NCBI GenBank assembly: GCA_005882525.1
Contig: VBGO01000163.1
Coordinates: forward strand, 1-5,663
Reading direction: 5' to 3'
Length of the DNA: 5,663 nucleotides
DNA from: Chloroflexota bacterium
Lineage (GTDB): Bacteria > Chloroflexota > Dormibacteria > CF-121
The notes under the pieces are model-generated. The model was not told the DNA's origin and searched no databases. It saw only the letters and a program-made list of their open reading frames with translations. Shown here in pieces: positions 5,597-5,663 of the stretch (position 1 is its first letter; the number at the start of each line of letters is the position of its first letter). The position numbers and the translations under genes were made by a program.

Positions 5597-5663
5597 CGAG
5601 CTCGCGGACGGCTTTATCGGCGAGAGAATCAAGTTGTGAACCAATTGGTGCGCGCGTCGAGGT
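5449..5663. other. Gene-free right flank
   Basis: No gene was recognised on either strand. Apart from the repeat landmarks, a GTG at 5636 preceded by GAGAG could open a gene running off the window, but only nine codons are visible, too few to judge. In the integration model this stretch is the inner edge of an element whose recombinase would lie further right. Confidence 0.4.
5561..5582 (+). repeat. Pair of adjacent 11-bp direct repeats, right
   Basis: GCGTGATACGG is followed directly by CTGTGATACGG (9/11 match). Compared with the left pair, the second unit matches CTGTGCCCCGG at 8/11 positions, with the central three bases changed. It starts 113 bp past the tRNA-like core, against 118 bp on the left. 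Confidence 0.5.

Noticed and set aside
5583..5663. The 3' end of an integrase gene on the - strand near the right edge
   Set aside because: All three - frames were read; none shows the tyrosine-recombinase C-terminal motifs, and one stops within about ten codons of the edge.

Overview
The window is GC-rich and bacterial. The coding regions are tightly packed, alternative GTG starts look plausible, one gene carries a consensus AAGGAGG ribosome binding site, and there is a lipoprotein signal followed by a Gly/Ser/Thr linker. This fits a high-GC Actinomycetota or a Chloroflexota/Dormibacterota-like soil bacterium. The sequence alone does not settle the phylum.

Left part (1-2529, + strand): the end of an ABC importer operon of the nitrate/sulfonate/taurine (SsuABC/TauABC/NMT1-like) class. 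The order is ATPase (5' end outside the window), membrane permease and lipoprotein substrate-binding protein. The ATPase and permease genes overlap by 32 bp. The binding-protein ATG lies 15 bp past the A of the permease stop and has its own GGAGGA site. The three proteins would form one importer: the lipoprotein captures a small organic or anionic solute, the permease forms the channel and the ATPase drives transport. The substrate cannot be read from the sequence.

Middle (2530-3810, + strand): a strong GC-rich hairpin (2555-2575) separates the importer from a complete FtsX/MacB-type permease with four predicted membrane segments and a large extracytoplasmic domain. No partner ATPase for it is present in the window.

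Right part (3811-5663): no housekeeping gene is recognised. It holds a full-length IS30-family insertion sequence (about 4098-5383, transposase on the - strand, DD33E triad intact, 16/20-matching terminal inverted repeats). Around it is a set of repeats derived from the 3' half of a tRNA-Pro(CGG) gene on the - strand. One copy (5399-5448) keeps the acceptor 3' strand with CCA, the T arm and the whole anticodon arm but has no 5' half. Two more degenerate copies lie at 3829-3866 and 3888-3926, exactly 60 bp apart. The 3888 and 5399 copies are each followed by the same ordered landmarks, including a pair of adjacent 11-bp direct repeats about 115 bp away.

The most economical reading is an integration hot spot at a tRNA-Pro gene. 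Attachment-site modules of one or more tyrosine-recombinase elements piled up in tandem there, and an IS30 element later landed between two of them. The recombinase and the intact tRNA-Pro are not in the window; the model predicts both to the right. This array is the most interesting part of the window.
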